From contig NZ_LMRS01000034.1 in assembly GCF_001426195.1 (NCBI RefSeq), positions 248,001 to 312,000 of the forward strand: 64,000 nucleotides of DNA, given 5' to 3'. Numbering within the stretch: position 1 is the first letter of the stretch; every line of letters begins with the position of its first letter. Position numbers and translations under genes: made by a program. Below, one piece after another: positions 53,055-62,788 of this stretch. Origin of the DNA: Sphingomonas sp. Leaf339 (GTDB taxonomy: Bacteria > Pseudomonadota > Alphaproteobacteria > Sphingomonadales > Sphingomonadaceae). The notes under the pieces were generated by a model, which was not told the origin of the DNA, did not search any database, and saw only the letters and a program-made list of their open reading frames with translations.

Positions 53055-55544
53055 ATGACCGGCGAATTCTCGCGACGCGATCTGTTGGAAGCTGGCGGCA
53101 TCGCGGTCGCTGCCACCGGTCTTGCCGCCCTTCCGCTTCGCGCCATGCCGGCTTCTTCGACGGATGATCATCGGCTGTGGTTCGACGCACCCGCGACCCG
53201 TTGGGTGGATGGGCTGCCTGTCGGTAACGGGCGGCTGGGGGCGATGGTCCGCGGGGAGGTCATGCGCGAAGTCCTGTCTTTGAACGACGACACGCTCTGG
53301 TCCGGCTACCCCACACCGAACGCAAACAGCGAGGCGATCCGCGCCCTTCCCGGCGTGCGTGAGGCGACGTTCGCCGGCGACAACCACGAAGCCGACAAGC
53401 GCGCCATGCGACTGCAGGGCCCGTTCAGCCAAAGCTATGAACCGCTCGGCGACCTGACCATCACGATGAATCATGGCGGATCGGCGTCAGGCTATCGTCG
53501 CGCGCTTGACCTCGATCAGGCCGAAGCGACGGTCAGTTACGCAGTTGGCAGCACCCGTTATCGCCGGGAGGTTTTTGTCTCTCATCCGGATCAGCTGATC
53601 GTGGTGCGACTGACGGCGGAAGGTGGTGCCATCGACTGCGATCTGGCCATGGCCACCTTGCTGCGCGGTGAGAGTCGGGCGGTGGGCAAGCGGCTGATCC
53701 TGCGCGGCAAAGCGCCGGCCTCGTGCGCGCCGAACTATCGCAAGATTGCCGATCCGGTAGTTTATGACGACGCACCGGGCAAAGGCATGGCCTTCGTCGC
53801 CCTCGTCGATGTCGAAACACGCGGCGGCAAGGCCACGGCGCGGGATAGGATGATCGAGGTACGGGGCGCCAGCGAAGTGGTCCTGCGCATCGCCGCCGCC
53901 ACCGGCTTTCGCCGGTTCGACCAAATGCCCGACCTGTCGAGCGACGAGATCGAAGCCAGAGCGGCCGCGGTATTGAAAGCCGCGGCTGGCAAGCGCTTTG
54001 CCGCACTGCGCAGCGTGCATGTTGCCGATCACCAGCAACTCTACCGACGCGCGTCGTTACAGCTGGACGGCGGATCGGCCGACCAGCCGACCGGGGCTAG
54101 GCGGATGGGCAATGTTCGCGCCTCTGATCCGGGACTGGCCGCGCTGCTGTTCCATTTCGGTCGATACCTTCTGATCGCCAGTTCGCGGGCAGGCACTCAA
54201 CCTGCCAATCTGCAGGGCATCTGGAACGCCGAAGTCCGACCGCCGTGGAGCAGCAACCACACGACGAACATCAACACCCAGATGATGTATTGGCCGGCGG
54301 AGACGGCCAATCTGGCGGACTGTCACACGGCGCTGTTCGACTGGATGGAGCATGTGGCGGTACGGGGTCGTGCCGTCGCGCGCGACTATTACGGCATGCC
54401 CGGCTGGTGCCTTCATCACAACAGCGACGTCTGGGCGATGGCAAATCCCGTCGGCGAGAGGGACAGTACGCCGGTCTGGGCCAACTGGCCGATGGGCGGT
54501 CCATGGCTCGCCCAGCATCCATGGCAGCATTACCTGTTCAGCGGCGACGTCGCTTTCTTGCGGGAGCGTGGCTATCCGTTGATGCGCGGCTGTGCAGAGT
54601 TCTGCGCCGCCTGGCTGGTCGCCGATCCCCAGAATGGCCGGCTGACGACTGCGCCGTCAGTATCGCCGGAAAACCAGTTTCTTGCCGCCGATGGCAAGCC
54701 CGCGTCCATCAGTGCCGGCTGCACCATGGACCTCGCCTTGACGCGCGAAATCTTCACGAATTGTATTGCGGCCGCACAGATATTGGGAGTCGACGGGCCG
54801 TTTGCGGCCCACCTGACCGATCTGGCGAAGCGGTTGGCGCCGTACCAGATCGGCTCGCACGGCCAGTTGCAGGAATGGTCGCGTGATTTCCCGGAATCCG
54901 AGCCCGGTCACCGGCACGTCTCGCATCTATATCCGCTATATCCGGGGAACGAGTTCACGCCCTCGCGTACGCCTCGCTGGGCCAAGGCGGTGGCGACGTC
55001 GATGCAACGTCGAGAAGACAATGGCGGTGCGGCAACCGGGTGGAGCCGTGCCTGGGCGACCTGCATCTGGGCAAGGATGGGGGACGATGCACGATCGGGA
55101 AAATCGATCGATGCGTTCTTCGCTCATAGCGTTCTCGACAATCTGTTCGACACGCACCCCTCCGGCAACGGGCCGATCTTTCAGATCGACGGCAATTTCG
55201 GGATCACCGCAGCGATCGCCGAGATGCTGTTGCAGAGCCATGACGGCGCGATCGCACTTTTGCCTGCGGTGCCGCCGGCGTGGCGCAGCGGCAGCGCGCG
55301 CGGCCTGCGCGCGCGGGGCGGCATCACCGTCGATCAACGCTGGAGCGCGGGACAGTTGGATGGCGCCGACCTGCATTTCGTCAGCGGCGTCGATGCATTG
55401 ATCCGATTGCCCGCCGGGCGACAATTGCTGGCGGCCACGCGTGATGGCGCGACGGTCGCCATCCGCGCCGGTGACGGCGGACTGCATGTTCCCGGTCGTC
55501 GCGGCGACACCATCACGTTGAACATCGGCGCTGCTCGGGCGTGA
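53055..55544 (+). CDS. GH95 alpha-L-fucosidase / alpha-L-galactosidase
   Basis: An 829-aa exported enzyme with a Tat-type leader (FSRRDLLEAGGIAVAATGLAALPLRA). GH95 signatures: LPVGNGRLGAMV, LSLNDDTLWSG; catalytic residues matching the Bifidobacterium AfcA pattern: N405 and N407 (TTNINTQM), E539 (SVSPEN) and D712 (QIDGNFG). It removes terminal alpha-1,2-L-fucose (or L-galactose) from xyloglucan or pectin side chains, or host glycans. It is followed 55 bp later by a TonB receptor, and the sugar goes to FucP. GAAATA palindromes upstream point to IclR control. Confidence 0.94.
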   Translation: MTGEFSRRDLLEAGGIAVAATGLAALPLRAMPASSTDDHRLWFDAPATRWVDGLPVGNGRLGAMVRGEVMREVLSLNDDTLWSGYPTPNANSEAIRALPGVREATFAGDNHEADKRAMRLQGPFSQSYEPLGDLTITMNHGGSASGYRRALDLDQAEATVSYAVGSTRYRREVFVSHPDQLIVVRLTAEGGAIDCDLAMATLLRGESRAVGKRLILRGKAPASCAPNYRKIADPVVYDDAPGKGMAFVALVDVETRGGKATARDRMIEVRGASEVVLRIAAATGFRRFDQMPDLSSDEIEARAAAVLKAAAGKRFAALRSVHVADHQQLYRRASLQLDGGSADQPTGARRMGNVRASDPGLAALLFHFGRYLLIASSRAGTQPANLQGIWNAEVRPPWSSNHTTNINTQMMYWPAETANLADCHTALFDWMEHVAVRGRAVARDYYGMPGWCLHHNSDVWAMANPVGERDSTPVWANWPMGGPWLAQHPWQHYLFSGDVAFLRERGYPLMRGCAEFCAAWLVADPQNGRLTTAPSVSPENQFLAADGKPASISAGCTMDLALTREIFTNCIAAAQILGVDGPFAAHLTDLAKRLAPYQIGSHGQLQEWSRDFPESEPGHRHVSHLYPLYPGNEFTPSRTPRWAKAVATSMQRREDNGGAATGWSRAWATCIWARMGDDARSGKSIDAFFAHSVLDNLFDTHPSGNGPIFQIDGNFGITAAIAEMLLQSHDGAIALLPAVPPAWRSGSARGLRARGGITVDQRWSAGQLDGADLHFVSGVDALIRLPAGRQLLAATRDGATVAIRAGDGGLHVPGRRGDTITLNIGAARA

Positions 55545-55599
55545 CAATCATCATCGGCGACCCGTCACCAAGGGCGGGCGCCATCACAGGGAGAGTAGA

Positions 55600-58347
55600 A
55601 TGACGACATCTTTTCTGACCGGTACCGCATCGCTGCTGGCGATCACGGTCGCGTCATCGGCCATGGCGCAGACCGTGCCTGCCGAGGCGCCAGCCACGCC
55701 CGTCGCCGCACCGGCCACGCAAGATGATCCGGTCGACGCCGCCGCGGGCGGAGAGGAGATCGTGGTCACGGGCATTCGCCGCAGTTTGGCCGATGCCACC
55801 GCGTTGAAGCGCAACAACATCGGCATCGTCGACGCCATTTCCTCCGAAGACATCGGCCGTTTTCCCGACCAGAATCTCGCGGAATCGCTCCAGCGCGTCA
55901 CGGGCGTGCAGATCACGCGTAACAAGGGTGAAGGATCGCGCGTCGCACTGCGCGGCCTTGGGCCCAATTTCACGCAGACGCTATACAATGGCAGGCAGAT
56001 CGCGACGCCCGGTGGCGGGCGGAGCTTCTCCTTCACGTCGCTGTCGTCCGATTTTGTCAGCGCCGTCGAGGTCATCAAGTCGCCAAGCGCCGAACAAGTC
56101 GAGGGCGGCCTTGCCGGTCTGGTCAACGTGCGCGTCGCACGCCCGCTGGACGCCGGGCGCGACGTGATCGCCGTCACCGCCGAGGGTATTTACGAGGAAA
56201 ATCCGAACCGCGTCACGCCGCACGCATCGCTGTTCGTCAACAAGGTCATCAATGACCGCTTCGCCGCCAATTTCGGCATCAACTATGAAAAGCGCCGCGT
56301 CCTCTCAGCCGGCTATCTGGGCTATGGCGCGGAAAATGGGATCGAGGCACGGCGCAACCCACCGCTCGACTATAATCGCGATGGCGATTTCAACGATGCC
56401 TACCGGTTTATCCACACGACCAACCTGGTCGCGCAGGATGGAAAGTTCGAACGCGTGACGATGATCGGCGGGTTTCAGTTCAAACCGACCGATACGCTCG
56501 ACCTGTACGCCGACGGCTTTTTCTCCGATTTCAAAGACTACTCAATCTATAACGAGCACCAGGTCCGTTTCACCAACATCCAGGGTACGGGCGCCGGGAT
56601 CGTCGGTAGCACCGTCGCTGACGGGTATTTGACCGCGCTCGATGCCAACGGCGTCGATCACCGCTCCGATACGCGGCCGATCGACACGCGCGACAAACTG
56701 TTCACCGGTGCGGCAGGCGGCATCTGGACGCTGGACCAATTGAAGGTGTCGAGCGAATTTACCTATTCAAAGGCGCGGCGCATCTCGAGCAACTATGGCT
56801 TTGCGATCAATTCGCGCGCGCGGGCCAGCTACGACACCGGGGGGAACCTAGGGCGCGAACCCACCGTCGCGTTCCAGCGTGGCTATGACCCGCTCGATCC
56901 CTCGACCTTCAATCTGCTTGCAGTCGGCGGCACGTACCGCGCGCCCAGCATCGACCGCAATTACGATGGACGGCTGGACGTAGCGAGGGACATCGACCTG
57001 GCTGATGCGAAATTGGTATTGAAGGCGGGCGGCATGTTCGCGAACCGGAAAAGCGCCTTCAACTCGCGGACGTTCAACCTGACGTCGCAGCAGTTCGCCG
57101 CCGCTCTGGGTCAGCCATACAACGCCAATGTGGAGGGCGGCAGCACCTCGGCTGCCCCCATCCTGGGGCAGGTCGATTACTCGAAGTTCGTGCAGCCTTC
57201 GCTCGGCGTCTATCTCGCGCCGAACCTTAATGCCTTCTTCGACCGGATACCGCTGTCGACGGTATTGTCGCTCGCACCGCCGCAGGCGCAGCTCGCCAAC
57301 GATTTCACGGTCACCGAACGCTCCTATGCCGGCTATGGCCAGCTCGATATCCGGGCGCTCAACGATCGTTTCAACGGCAATGTCGGGCTGCGCTACGTTC
57401 ATACCGACCAGACGTCGGATGGCAATGCCGCCGACCTGTCCACGCTACTCGTGCGGCGCGGCGGTATCATCACGGTCGTGCAGGGAACGACACCCGTATC
57501 GATCGACAACAGCTATTCCGAATGGCTGCCGAGCGCCAACCTGTCCTATGATCTGACCCCGCAGTTGAAGATACGCGGGGCTGTCGCGCGGACGCTGACC
57601 CGGCCTGACATCGGCCTGCTTTCGCCAACGCTCAGCGTTGACGCCAACACCAGCACCATCAATGCACGTAACCCCAACTTGCGGCCTTACCTGTCGAACC
57701 AGATCGACCTGTCGCTTGAATATTATTTCGCGAAATCCGGACTGCTGTCAGCGGCGGTATTCTACAAGGACGTCAAGAACTTCATCATCAATTCGGCGAA
57801 CTCGGTGACGCAGACCGTGCAGCTGGAGGAAGGCGGTAGCCGCCAGCAGGTGTTCCTGCTTCGCCAGCCGCGCAATGGCGCCAGCAGCAAGATCAAGGGT
57901 TTTGAGTTGGGCGCGCAGGTTCCGTTCACGTTCCTGCCCGGGCCGTTCGACGGGCTGGGCGTGCTGGGGAACTTCACCTACCTCGACCTGGGCGACGTCG
58001 TGGTTACGCAGGGACAGCCGGCCATTCCGATCTCCGGCGCATCGAAGCGGAGCTACAATATCGCGGGATATTATGAGAAATCCGGCTTTGGCATCCGCGC
58101 CTCGTATAACTATCGCAACGGCTTCGTGAACGACCCGACCAGCACGTTCGGCGACGGGGACTATCAGCGTTCCTATGGACAGTTGGATATCTCGGCGAGC
58201 TACGACCTGAACCGCATGGTGACCCTGAACGCCGATCTGACCAATGCGACCAACGCGAAGATCATCAACGACACCGGCGTCGGGCTGCTGCGCGGTATCG
58301 TGGATAACGGTCGGCGCGTAACGGCGGGCGTACGCGTTCGCTTCTGA
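55600..58347 (+). CDS. TonB-dependent receptor (glycan uptake type)
   Basis: A 915-aa receptor with ribosome site AGGGAGAG. Signal MTTSFLTGTASLLAITVASSAMAQ. TonB box region EEIVVTGIRRSLADA, plug GRFPDQNLAESLQRVTGVQI, RGLGPNFTQTLYNGRQIATPGGG and EVIKSPSAEQVEGGLAGLV, which are the sphingomonad/Xanthomonas carbohydrate type. It ends TAGVRVRF. It is in the same run as GH95 and the SDR, so it likely imports fucosylated oligosaccharides. Confidence 0.95.
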   Translation: MTTSFLTGTASLLAITVASSAMAQTVPAEAPATPVAAPATQDDPVDAAAGGEEIVVTGIRRSLADATALKRNNIGIVDAISSEDIGRFPDQNLAESLQRVTGVQITRNKGEGSRVALRGLGPNFTQTLYNGRQIATPGGGRSFSFTSLSSDFVSAVEVIKSPSAEQVEGGLAGLVNVRVARPLDAGRDVIAVTAEGIYEENPNRVTPHASLFVNKVINDRFAANFGINYEKRRVLSAGYLGYGAENGIEARRNPPLDYNRDGDFNDAYRFIHTTNLVAQDGKFERVTMIGGFQFKPTDTLDLYADGFFSDFKDYSIYNEHQVRFTNIQGTGAGIVGSTVADGYLTALDANGVDHRSDTRPIDTRDKLFTGAAGGIWTLDQLKVSSEFTYSKARRISSNYGFAINSRARASYDTGGNLGREPTVAFQRGYDPLDPSTFNLLAVGGTYRAPSIDRNYDGRLDVARDIDLADAKLVLKAGGMFANRKSAFNSRTFNLTSQQFAAALGQPYNANVEGGSTSAAPILGQVDYSKFVQPSLGVYLAPNLNAFFDRIPLSTVLSLAPPQAQLANDFTVTERSYAGYGQLDIRALNDRFNGNVGLRYVHTDQTSDGNAADLSTLLVRRGGIITVVQGTTPVSIDNSYSEWLPSANLSYDLTPQLKIRGAVARTLTRPDIGLLSPTLSVDANTSTINARNPNLRPYLSNQIDLSLEYYFAKSGLLSAAVFYKDVKNFIINSANSVTQTVQLEEGGSRQQVFLLRQPRNGASSKIKGFELGAQVPFTFLPGPFDGLGVLGNFTYLDLGDVVVTQGQPAIPISGASKRSYNIAGYYEKSGFGIRASYNYRNGFVNDPTSTFGDGDYQRSYGQLDISASYDLNRMVTLNADLTNATNAKIINDTGVGLLRGIVDNGRRVTAGVRVRF

Positions 58348-58446
58348 GAAATCGCGCTGGGGCCGTCATCGGCGCAGGACCAGCATGGCGGCTTCGCGCA
58401 AAGGGTGCATCCTCGCGGATGCCCGGTACCGGTAGGACAGAATGGC

Positions 58447-59178
58447 ATGACACGACTGAGGGGCAAGCGGGCGATCGTCACCGGCGCGGCACAAGGTATC
58501 GGTCGCGCATCGGCGGAAATGTTCGCCCGCGAAGGGGCAGACGTGATCGCCGTCGATCGCAACGCCGACATGCTGGCCAGCGTGGCCGGATGCCGCCAGC
58601 ACGTACTCGACCTGACCGACGAAAGAGCGATTGCGGCGTTTGGACGTGACACTGGCGAGGTGGACATTCTGTTCAACTGCGCGGGATATGTCGATGCTGG
58701 AACCCTGGTCACCACCTCGGACGATGGATACCGCCTGTCTTTTGATCTCAATGTCCACGCCATCACCTACATGCTTCGCGCCTTCGTGCCGGGCATGATC
58801 GCCCGGGGCGGCGGATCGATCATCAACATGGCCTCCGTCGCTGGCCCGATCATCGGCGTCGCAGGTCGCTATGCGTATTGCGCGAGCAAGGCGGCGGTCG
58901 CGGGATTGACCCGAGCGGTCGCGGTCGATCATGTCGGCGACCATATCCGGTGCAATGCGATTTGCCCGGGTACCGTGCAGTCGCCTAGCCTGAACGAACG
59001 GCTGGCCGCCACCGGGGATGAAGCGGCCGCGCGTGCCGCCTTTATCGCACGCCAACCACTTGGTCGGCTGGGCACGGCGGACGAGATCGCATTCCTCGCA
59101 GTGTACCTGGCTAGTGACGAGAGCGCCTATACGACCGGCCAGTTGCACACGATCGATGGCGGATGGAGTATGGCGTGA
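58447..59178 (+). CDS. SDR, BDH2-like; candidate 2-keto-3-deoxy-L-fuconate dehydrogenase
   Basis: A 243-aa SDR from ATG 58447. Motifs: TGAAQGIG (12-19), FNCAG (76-80), S130, Y144-x3-K148. The whole sequence follows the BDH2/DHRS6 pattern (DILFNCAGYVDAGT, INMASVAG, CPGTVQSPSLNERL, YTTGQLHTIDGGWS). Enzymes of this branch in Xanthomonas oxidise 2-keto-3-deoxy-L-fuconate in the L-fucose pathway. It lies just behind the TonB receptor, supporting that role, though 3-hydroxybutyrate dehydrogenase activity is known in the same branch. The gap to the next gene (59179-59476) has no gene or clear signal. Confidence 0.85.
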   Translation: MTRLRGKRAIVTGAAQGIGRASAEMFAREGADVIAVDRNADMLASVAGCRQHVLDLTDERAIAAFGRDTGEVDILFNCAGYVDAGTLVTTSDDGYRLSFDLNVHAITYMLRAFVPGMIARGGGSIINMASVAGPIIGVAGRYAYCASKAAVAGLTRAVAVDHVGDHIRCNAICPGTVQSPSLNERLAATGDEAAARAAFIARQPLGRLGTADEIAFLAVYLASDESAYTTGQLHTIDGGWSMA

Positions 59179-59476
59179 GCTCCCTGAAGCGACTTGGCGA
59201 GCGGCCGATCGCATCCGCGATTGACGCTGTCGACTGGTCTCCCCGGTTCGGCGGCTACCAATCTGCCGGCCAACCTATTGTTTGCTTCGATCGGACGGGC
59301 GCGCTCCACCGTCGGGTACCGAAATATGATCGATCCTGAATCGCTGATTTCCGAGAATAGGCGATCAGGCTTTCGTGTAGTTCCAAAGCTTGCGACATCG
59401 ATACTATGATGGAATACGGGTGTCCGTAGGTAGGCCCAAGATACTCGCATTCGTCGAGACAGCCTAGGAGACGGAT

Positions 59477-60229
59477 ATGCGATGTGTTTCGGTGCTATTA
59501 TTGCCGATATTGGCTCTGGTTTCGACGTCCGCGATTGCCAGCCGAGATAACGCGGCGAACAATAGCCTGACCCCGAACGAGCGGGCGGCGGGTTGGCGGC
59601 TGTTGTTCAACGGGCGGGATCTGGACGGTTGGCGATCGTATCAGGGCGGAACGGCGCCCGCGATGTGGAAAGTGCATGACGGATTGCTGGAACTGACCGC
59701 GACCAGTGGGCAGATGAGCGGCGGCGATCTGGTGACGGCCGACGAATATGGATCGTTTGAAATGACGATCGACTGGAAGGTGGATCGCGGTGGCAATAGC
59801 GGGGTCATATATTTGGCCCGCAACCTGCCACAGACGACCCGGGTCTATGAAACCGGCCTGGAGATGCAGATCCTCGACGATGCGGGCCACCCCGACGGCA
59901 AGATACCATCGCATCATGCCGGGGCGCTTTACGATATCACGGTTCCGCCCCCGAAGGCCTCGCGACCGGCCGGACAATGGAACCATGCACGACTGCTGGT
60001 CGAGCGCGGTCGCATTCGCCAATGGTTGAACGGCATACCGACCGCCGATGTCCCGTATGGTGACGATGGATGGCGAAAACTGGTGGCGCAGTCGAAATTC
60101 GCCAAGATGCCATTCTTCGGCACCCTTTCGAGCGGTGTCATCGCTCTTCAGGATCACGGCGAGCCGGTCGCGTTCCGCAACATCAAGCTGCGGCGGATTG
60201 GCGCAAGCGCGAAGGTGGCCGAGAGATGA
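59477..60229 (+). CDS. DUF1080 protein (3-keto-glycoside hydrolase/lyase family)
   Basis: A 250-aa exported jelly-roll protein; signal about 1-21 (MRCVSVLLLPILALVSTSAIA). DUF1080 pattern: GWRLLFNGRDLDGWRSY, MWKVHDGLLELT, GDLVTADEYGSFEMTIDWKV, GGNSGVIYL, YETGLEMQILDD, GALYDI, GQWNHARLLVERGRIRQWLNG. This family includes 3-keto-disaccharide hydrolases that split glycosides after C3 oxidation. Its TGA overlaps the ATG of the GMC oxidoreductase, so it is coupled to an enzyme able to make the keto-glycoside. Confidence 0.9.
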   Translation: MRCVSVLLLPILALVSTSAIASRDNAANNSLTPNERAAGWRLLFNGRDLDGWRSYQGGTAPAMWKVHDGLLELTATSGQMSGGDLVTADEYGSFEMTIDWKVDRGGNSGVIYLARNLPQTTRVYETGLEMQILDDAGHPDGKIPSHHAGALYDITVPPPKASRPAGQWNHARLLVERGRIRQWLNGIPTADVPYGDDGWRKLVAQSKFAKMPFFGTLSSGVIALQDHGEPVAFRNIKLRRIGASAKVAER

Positions 60230-61932
60230 CGAGCCCCGCTGTTGGTGCGGTGGATACCGCGGTCGACGTAATCATCGTCGGATCGGGTGCAGCGGGTGGC
60301 ATGGCGGCATTCAGCCTGACCAAGGCGGGTCTGCGCTGTCTGATGCTGGAAGCCGGCCGCGACTATGATCCGCAGGCCGAGGTCAACATGTTCGCACCTG
60401 AGAGCGACGCGCCGCTTCGCGGCACATCGACGCCAGACAAGCCGTTCGGATATTTCGACGCAACGGTCGGTGGCGGATGGCAGATCGACGGTGAGCCCTA
60501 CACGATGCGTAAGGGGTCGGATTTCCGGTGGTATCGTCCACGGATGCTGGGAGGACGTACCAACCATTGGGGACGCCACGTGCCACGGCTGGGGCCATAC
60601 GACTTCAAACCGTTCTCCCGAGACGGGCTGGGCGTGGACTGGCCGATCGGTTATGACGATGTGGCACCATTCTACGATCGCGTGGAGCGGATGATCGGTG
60701 TCAATGGCGGCCGGATCGATCTGGAGAACCACCCCGACTCCCCGGCCGATTGCCTGATGCCGCCGCCGCATCCGCGCGTTCCCGAGATGCTGATCAAGGC
60801 CGCTGCTGAAAGTCTCGGCATCCCGGTGCGACCGGCGCATACCGCCGTCTTGACGCGTGACATGCCCGACGATGTAGCCCCCCGCAGCGCTTGCCTGAAC
60901 GCGACGCCATGCACGCGCGGCTGCACGATCGGGGCAATGTTTCAAACGACGACCTCGTTGCTGCCGATGGCGAAGGCGACCGGGCGACTGACCATGGTAA
61001 CAGACGCGATGGTATCCCGCATCGTGATGGCCGCGCCGGGCCGTGCGGCTGGCGTCGAGTATGTCGATCGGAAAACGGGCCAGCGCCACGTCGTCAAGGC
61101 ACGCGCCGTCGTACTAGCGGCGGGCACGGGAGAGACGACGCGATTGCTTCTGAATTCGGGTGAAGGGCGACAAGGGCTCGCGAACTCGTCGGGCGAACTG
61201 GGTCGCAACCTCACCGATTCCACCGGCGCATCGTTTCGCGCCTACATCCCCGCACTTGCCGGCCGGCCCCGTTACAATGAGGATGGGATCGGCGGTCAGC
61301 ACATATACATTCCGTTCTGGCTCTATAAGGAGCAGCAGCGCGGCGAGCTGGACTTCGCGCGTGGCTATCATTTCGAAATCGGTGGTCGCTTCGGCATCCC
61401 TCCGGCCGAAGCACTTCCCCGAACATGGGGAACGGCGCTGAAGAAAGCGGTACGCAATGCATCGGGCGCGACGATCGGACTGACGCTGCGCGGCGAGATG
61501 ATCCCCAACAAGGACACGTTCTGCGAGATCGATCCGACGGTAAAGGATCGGTTCGGTATTCCCGTGTTGCGCTTTGCGTTCCGCTGGTCGCGGAACGAGG
61601 TGAATCAGGTCGCGCATGGGCGTCGCACCGCGCATGCGGTCTTTCAGCGCCTCAAGGGTACGGTCCTTGATCCGGACCTGCCGCCTGAGGAGATCATGAC
61701 CGCCGGGGGTGAAATTATCCACGAACTGGGCACCGCGCGGATGGGCGCCGATCCGCGATCATCAGTCGTCGATGGATACGGACAGACCTGGGATGTCGGC
61801 AATCTGGTGCTGATGGATGGCGCGATCTTCGCATCGGGCGCCCATAAGAACCCCACCCTCTCCATCCTCGCGCTCGCGCTGCGTGCGTCCGAGCGACTGG
61901 CCGCCCGCTTCAAGACGGGTGCATTCGCATGA
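60226..61932 (+). CDS. GMC-family oxidoreductase, glycoside-3-dehydrogenase-like catalytic subunit
   Basis: A 568-aa flavoprotein. The FAD-binding motif VIIVGSGAAGG is at 15-25 and E42 binds ribose. GRTNHWGRHVPRL and the C-terminal FAD/catalytic region IIHELGTARMGADPRSS...GAHKNPTLSILALA hold the catalytic His and Asn typical of GMC enzymes. It has no signal peptide and overlaps its neighbours on both sides by ATGA. The downstream subunit has a Tat-like leader, so the pair is probably exported together, as in gluconate-2- and glucoside-3-dehydrogenases. Confidence 0.9.
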   Translation: MTSPAVGAVDTAVDVIIVGSGAAGGMAAFSLTKAGLRCLMLEAGRDYDPQAEVNMFAPESDAPLRGTSTPDKPFGYFDATVGGGWQIDGEPYTMRKGSDFRWYRPRMLGGRTNHWGRHVPRLGPYDFKPFSRDGLGVDWPIGYDDVAPFYDRVERMIGVNGGRIDLENHPDSPADCLMPPPHPRVPEMLIKAAAESLGIPVRPAHTAVLTRDMPDDVAPRSACLNATPCTRGCTIGAMFQTTTSLLPMAKATGRLTMVTDAMVSRIVMAAPGRAAGVEYVDRKTGQRHVVKARAVVLAAGTGETTRLLLNSGEGRQGLANSSGELGRNLTDSTGASFRAYIPALAGRPRYNEDGIGGQHIYIPFWLYKEQQRGELDFARGYHFEIGGRFGIPPAEALPRTWGTALKKAVRNASGATIGLTLRGEMIPNKDTFCEIDPTVKDRFGIPVLRFAFRWSRNEVNQVAHGRRTAHAVFQRLKGTVLDPDLPPEEIMTAGGEIIHELGTARMGADPRSSVVDGYGQTWDVGNLVLMDGAIFASGAHKNPTLSILALALRASERLAARFKTGAFA

Positions 61933-62630
61933 CGCCGTCGCGCCGCACCACGATGCAATGGATGATGACGGCCACCCTGCTGCCGCTCGCGCGCTGGTCG
62001 CCCGCCGCAACGCTGGTCGCCGGCAACGTCGCGGCCGCGCCGTTCAAGGTCGTCGCCCCCTGGCCCGACGTACCGGAGCCCGTGCCGGCGAAGGGCTATG
62101 GCCGCGACCCCGATCTTACCCAACCCAAGGTGCCGTGGTCGTTGACGTTGGACAAACCCCAGCGAGCCATGATCGACCTGCTGGGTGACATGATCCTGCC
62201 CGCCGATGACATCTCTCCCGGCGCCGGCACGATCGGCGTCGGAGCATTCATCGACGAGTGGATCAGCGCCCCCTACCCCGTTCAGCGGCTGGACCGGTCA
62301 AAGGTGATCGGGGGCCTCGGCTGGCTCGACGCGCAAAGCAGGTTGATGCACGCCAAGTCATTCACGGCGATCTCGTCACAGCAACGCGGCGTCATCCTCG
62401 ATGGCCTTGGCGAGGCCGTCCCTGCCGCGAGCATGGTCGCGCCGATCGCCTTCATGGAAACGCTGCGCAAACTGTTCGTCCTTGGGTTCTACAGCTTGCC
62501 CCAGGGCAAGGACGATATGGGCTATATCGGTGAGCAGCCCACACCGGGCCCCTATCCGGGGCCAACTGAAGCAGCGCTGGCTCATCTCAGCGGCATACTG
62601 GCTGAGCTAGGCTTGAAAGGGGCGCCCTGA
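61929..62630 (+). CDS. Gluconate 2-dehydrogenase subunit 3 family protein
   Basis: A 233-aa small subunit (PF13618 type). The N-terminus SRRTTMQWMMTATLLPLARW is a twin-arginine-type leader. The domain reads QRAMIDLLGDMILPADDISPGAGTIGVGAFIDEW and LRKLFVLGFYSLPQGKDDMGYIG. It overlaps the GMC stop by 4 nt. The product would carry the GMC flavoprotein out through Tat and help in electron transfer to a cytochrome, which is not encoded here. Confidence 0.9.
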   Translation: MTPSRRTTMQWMMTATLLPLARWSPAATLVAGNVAAAPFKVVAPWPDVPEPVPAKGYGRDPDLTQPKVPWSLTLDKPQRAMIDLLGDMILPADDISPGAGTIGVGAFIDEWISAPYPVQRLDRSKVIGGLGWLDAQSRLMHAKSFTAISSQQRGVILDGLGEAVPAASMVAPIAFMETLRKLFVLGFYSLPQGKDDMGYIGEQPTPGPYPGPTEAALAHLSGILAELGLKGAP

Positions 62631-62788
62631 GCACCTGCCGGTTTCTGGCGATCAGTGAGAGATGACGGGCCTCGCGGGCCAGAGATACCACCTTATCATC
62701 AGCGTGCGGTTGTAAGAAGCAGTCGTTGCACCGCCATTGGCGCCGCGACGGATCGATGGTGGAAGGCAGCAGGACGAGGGAACGAACG

